From Solenopsis invicta (taxonomy: Eukaryota; Arthropoda; Insecta; Hymenoptera; Formicidae): 64,000 bases of DNA. Where the stretch lies: assembly GCF_016802725.1 (NCBI RefSeq), contig NC_052665.1, positions 15,506,501 to 15,570,500 on the forward strand, written 5' to 3'. Every line of letters begins with the position of its first letter. Position 1 is the first letter of the stretch. Below are positions 63,060-64,000 of the stretch, one piece after another. The position numbers were made by a program, and so were the translations under genes. Under the pieces are notes generated by a model. It made no database searches and had not been told where the DNA came from. It saw only the letters and a list, made by a program, of their open reading frames with translations.

Positions 63060-63819
63060 AATCGTAATTATGGCGCGGCGCCGCGTGTGACCAACGGTTC
63101 TTCCCGCGGCGCGCGGTGATTGGTCGCTGCGTCGCGCCGCCCCAATCGCGTCACGCACCGTCACGCGCACCGACGGACAGACGGACGGTCGAATGTCGAA
63201 CCGCGGCTACTTTCACTCCGTTGCCGCTCGGTACGCTCTGCTCGGACCTCGGATACGTACGCACGCGTGCGAATACGTACATACCTACATACATACATAC
63301 GGGCGAGCGGCGACGACGTCGACGACGACGATGACGGCGGCGGCGGCGACCGCTTCTCGCAGTGACTTCCTCGGAGCAGGCTGATGGCAACGGCCGACTC
63401 GAATGACTCGCGCGCGTCGCTCGTAGCGACCCGGTCGCCGCGCTCCCCGCTGCTGCCTGGGCTCCTTCTCCCCCCTCCCAATCCTCACTCACTCTCTCTC
63501 TCTCTCTCTCTACCGCGTGGGGATCTCCCCGTGGTAGCGGTGGTGCGTGCCATGACTGCCACAGAGAAACGGGTGCCACGGGTAGTCGTTTAGTCGCGTT
63601 TGGTCGCGTTGTTGCGTGCGTGCGTAGCAGTGGTGCGTGAATTGGCGCGAGTCGCTTGACGCGCGCGAGCGAGTGAGCGAGCGAGCGAGGGCGACGGTGA
63701 ACAGCGGTTCCCCGGGAGAGATCGAGAGAGCAGATCTCGAGTGTGCGTGTGCGCGCGGTGCAGATCAGTGGTGATCGCGCGAGAGAGCTTGTCCGCCGGT
63801 GGATGTTAGATGTGTCAGT
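63060..63819 (+). promoter_or_regulatory. GC-rich promoter and 5' leader of the gene starting at 63820
   Basis: A sharp change to CpG-rich sequence (for example GGCGCGGCGCCGCG at 63072) with CT, CGAC and GAGC tracts (63487-63511, 63661-63690). This is the look of an insect promoter with a long untranslated leader. Many open frames cross it on both strands because stop codons are rare in such sequence; I call none of them. Confidence 0.5.
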
Positions 63820-63870
63820 ATGGAAAACCAGACGTTCGGAATGGACCAGTTCTGCGGCACGAAGTTCTGG
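63820..63870 (+). CDS. First coding exon of an unrecognised gene
   Basis: ATG in the context CAGTATGG opens MENQTFGMDQFCGTKFW (17 codons), followed directly by a consensus donor GTGAGT in phase 0. The GC-rich leader, the start context and the donor make a real start exon likely. The peptide is too short for me to name a family. The rest of the gene lies beyond the window, probably after a large intron. Confidence 0.5.
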
Positions 63871-64000
63871 GTGAGTGAGCGGGGTCGAGAGGCTTCAGGG
63901 CCATCTCTCTTTCGCGCGTGCGACGTTTCCTCCTCTCTCTCTCTCTCTCTCTCCCTTCTTTTCTCCCTGTCAGCCCTTAATTCGCGGTTGTCTCCCCCGT

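Noticed and set aside
63116..63593. Open frames on both strands in the GC-rich leader
   Set aside because: Same reason: low-complexity Arg/Asp/Ser translations across simple repeats.
1..64000. CRISPR arrays, operons, phage or plasmid genes
   Set aside because: Sequence is animal nuclear DNA with introns throughout; no regularly spaced repeats with unique spacers and no prokaryotic gene layout.
1..64000. Transposase, reverse transcriptase or viral remnants
   Set aside because: Open frames were read for such motifs and none was seen; the mobile elements present appear non-autonomous.

Overview
The window is nuclear DNA from an insect. It is AT-rich, the genes are split by short GT-AG introns, and the gene set is animal, including the arthropod neuropeptide Trissin. 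The protein sequences and overall look suggest Hymenoptera, quite possibly an ant, but that placement is inference. Nine genes can be read by splicing, seven of them from start codon to stop codon with the reading frame intact; an isolated first exon marks a probable tenth gene.

Layout. 1-2869 (-): cytosolic isoleucyl-tRNA synthetase, 3' end outside the window. 4444-9074 (-): ADAM17/TACE-type sheddase, 14 coding exons. 11111-13979 (+): eco, the cohesin acetyltransferase. 15603-18753 (-): KH-domain DEAD-box helicase of the DDX43 type. 22978-26410 (+): small two-Ig-domain cell-surface protein resembling the Beat family. 27555-31095 (+): Trissin precursor. 31722-34650 (-): Nepro-like nucleolar protein, first exon not found. 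37138-44226 (-): wapl, the cohesin release factor. 46424-54832 (+): RalGAP beta subunit, 21 coding exons. 63820-63870 (+): start exon of an unrecognised gene behind a GC-rich leader.

The genes are mostly unrelated housekeeping and signalling loci. The exception is eco and wapl: Eco acetylates Smc3 to lock cohesin on DNA and Wapl releases cohesin, and the two lie about 23 kb apart. Two gene pairs are head to head with about 2 kb between start codons: the sheddase with eco, and wapl with RalGAPB.

Intergenic and intronic DNA carries many short inverted-repeat elements that look like non-autonomous DNA transposons: a dispersed AT-rich family with at least six copies, one nested inside another element; a 310-bp pogo/Tigger-like element in a wapl intron; an element of about 1.16 kb with long terminal inverted repeats; and several near-palindromes. 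I see no transposase gene, CRISPR array, tRNA or rRNA. I do not see a convincing novel multi-gene system; the most notable items are the Trissin gene, the eco/wapl proximity, a GC-AG intron, and the repeat architecture.
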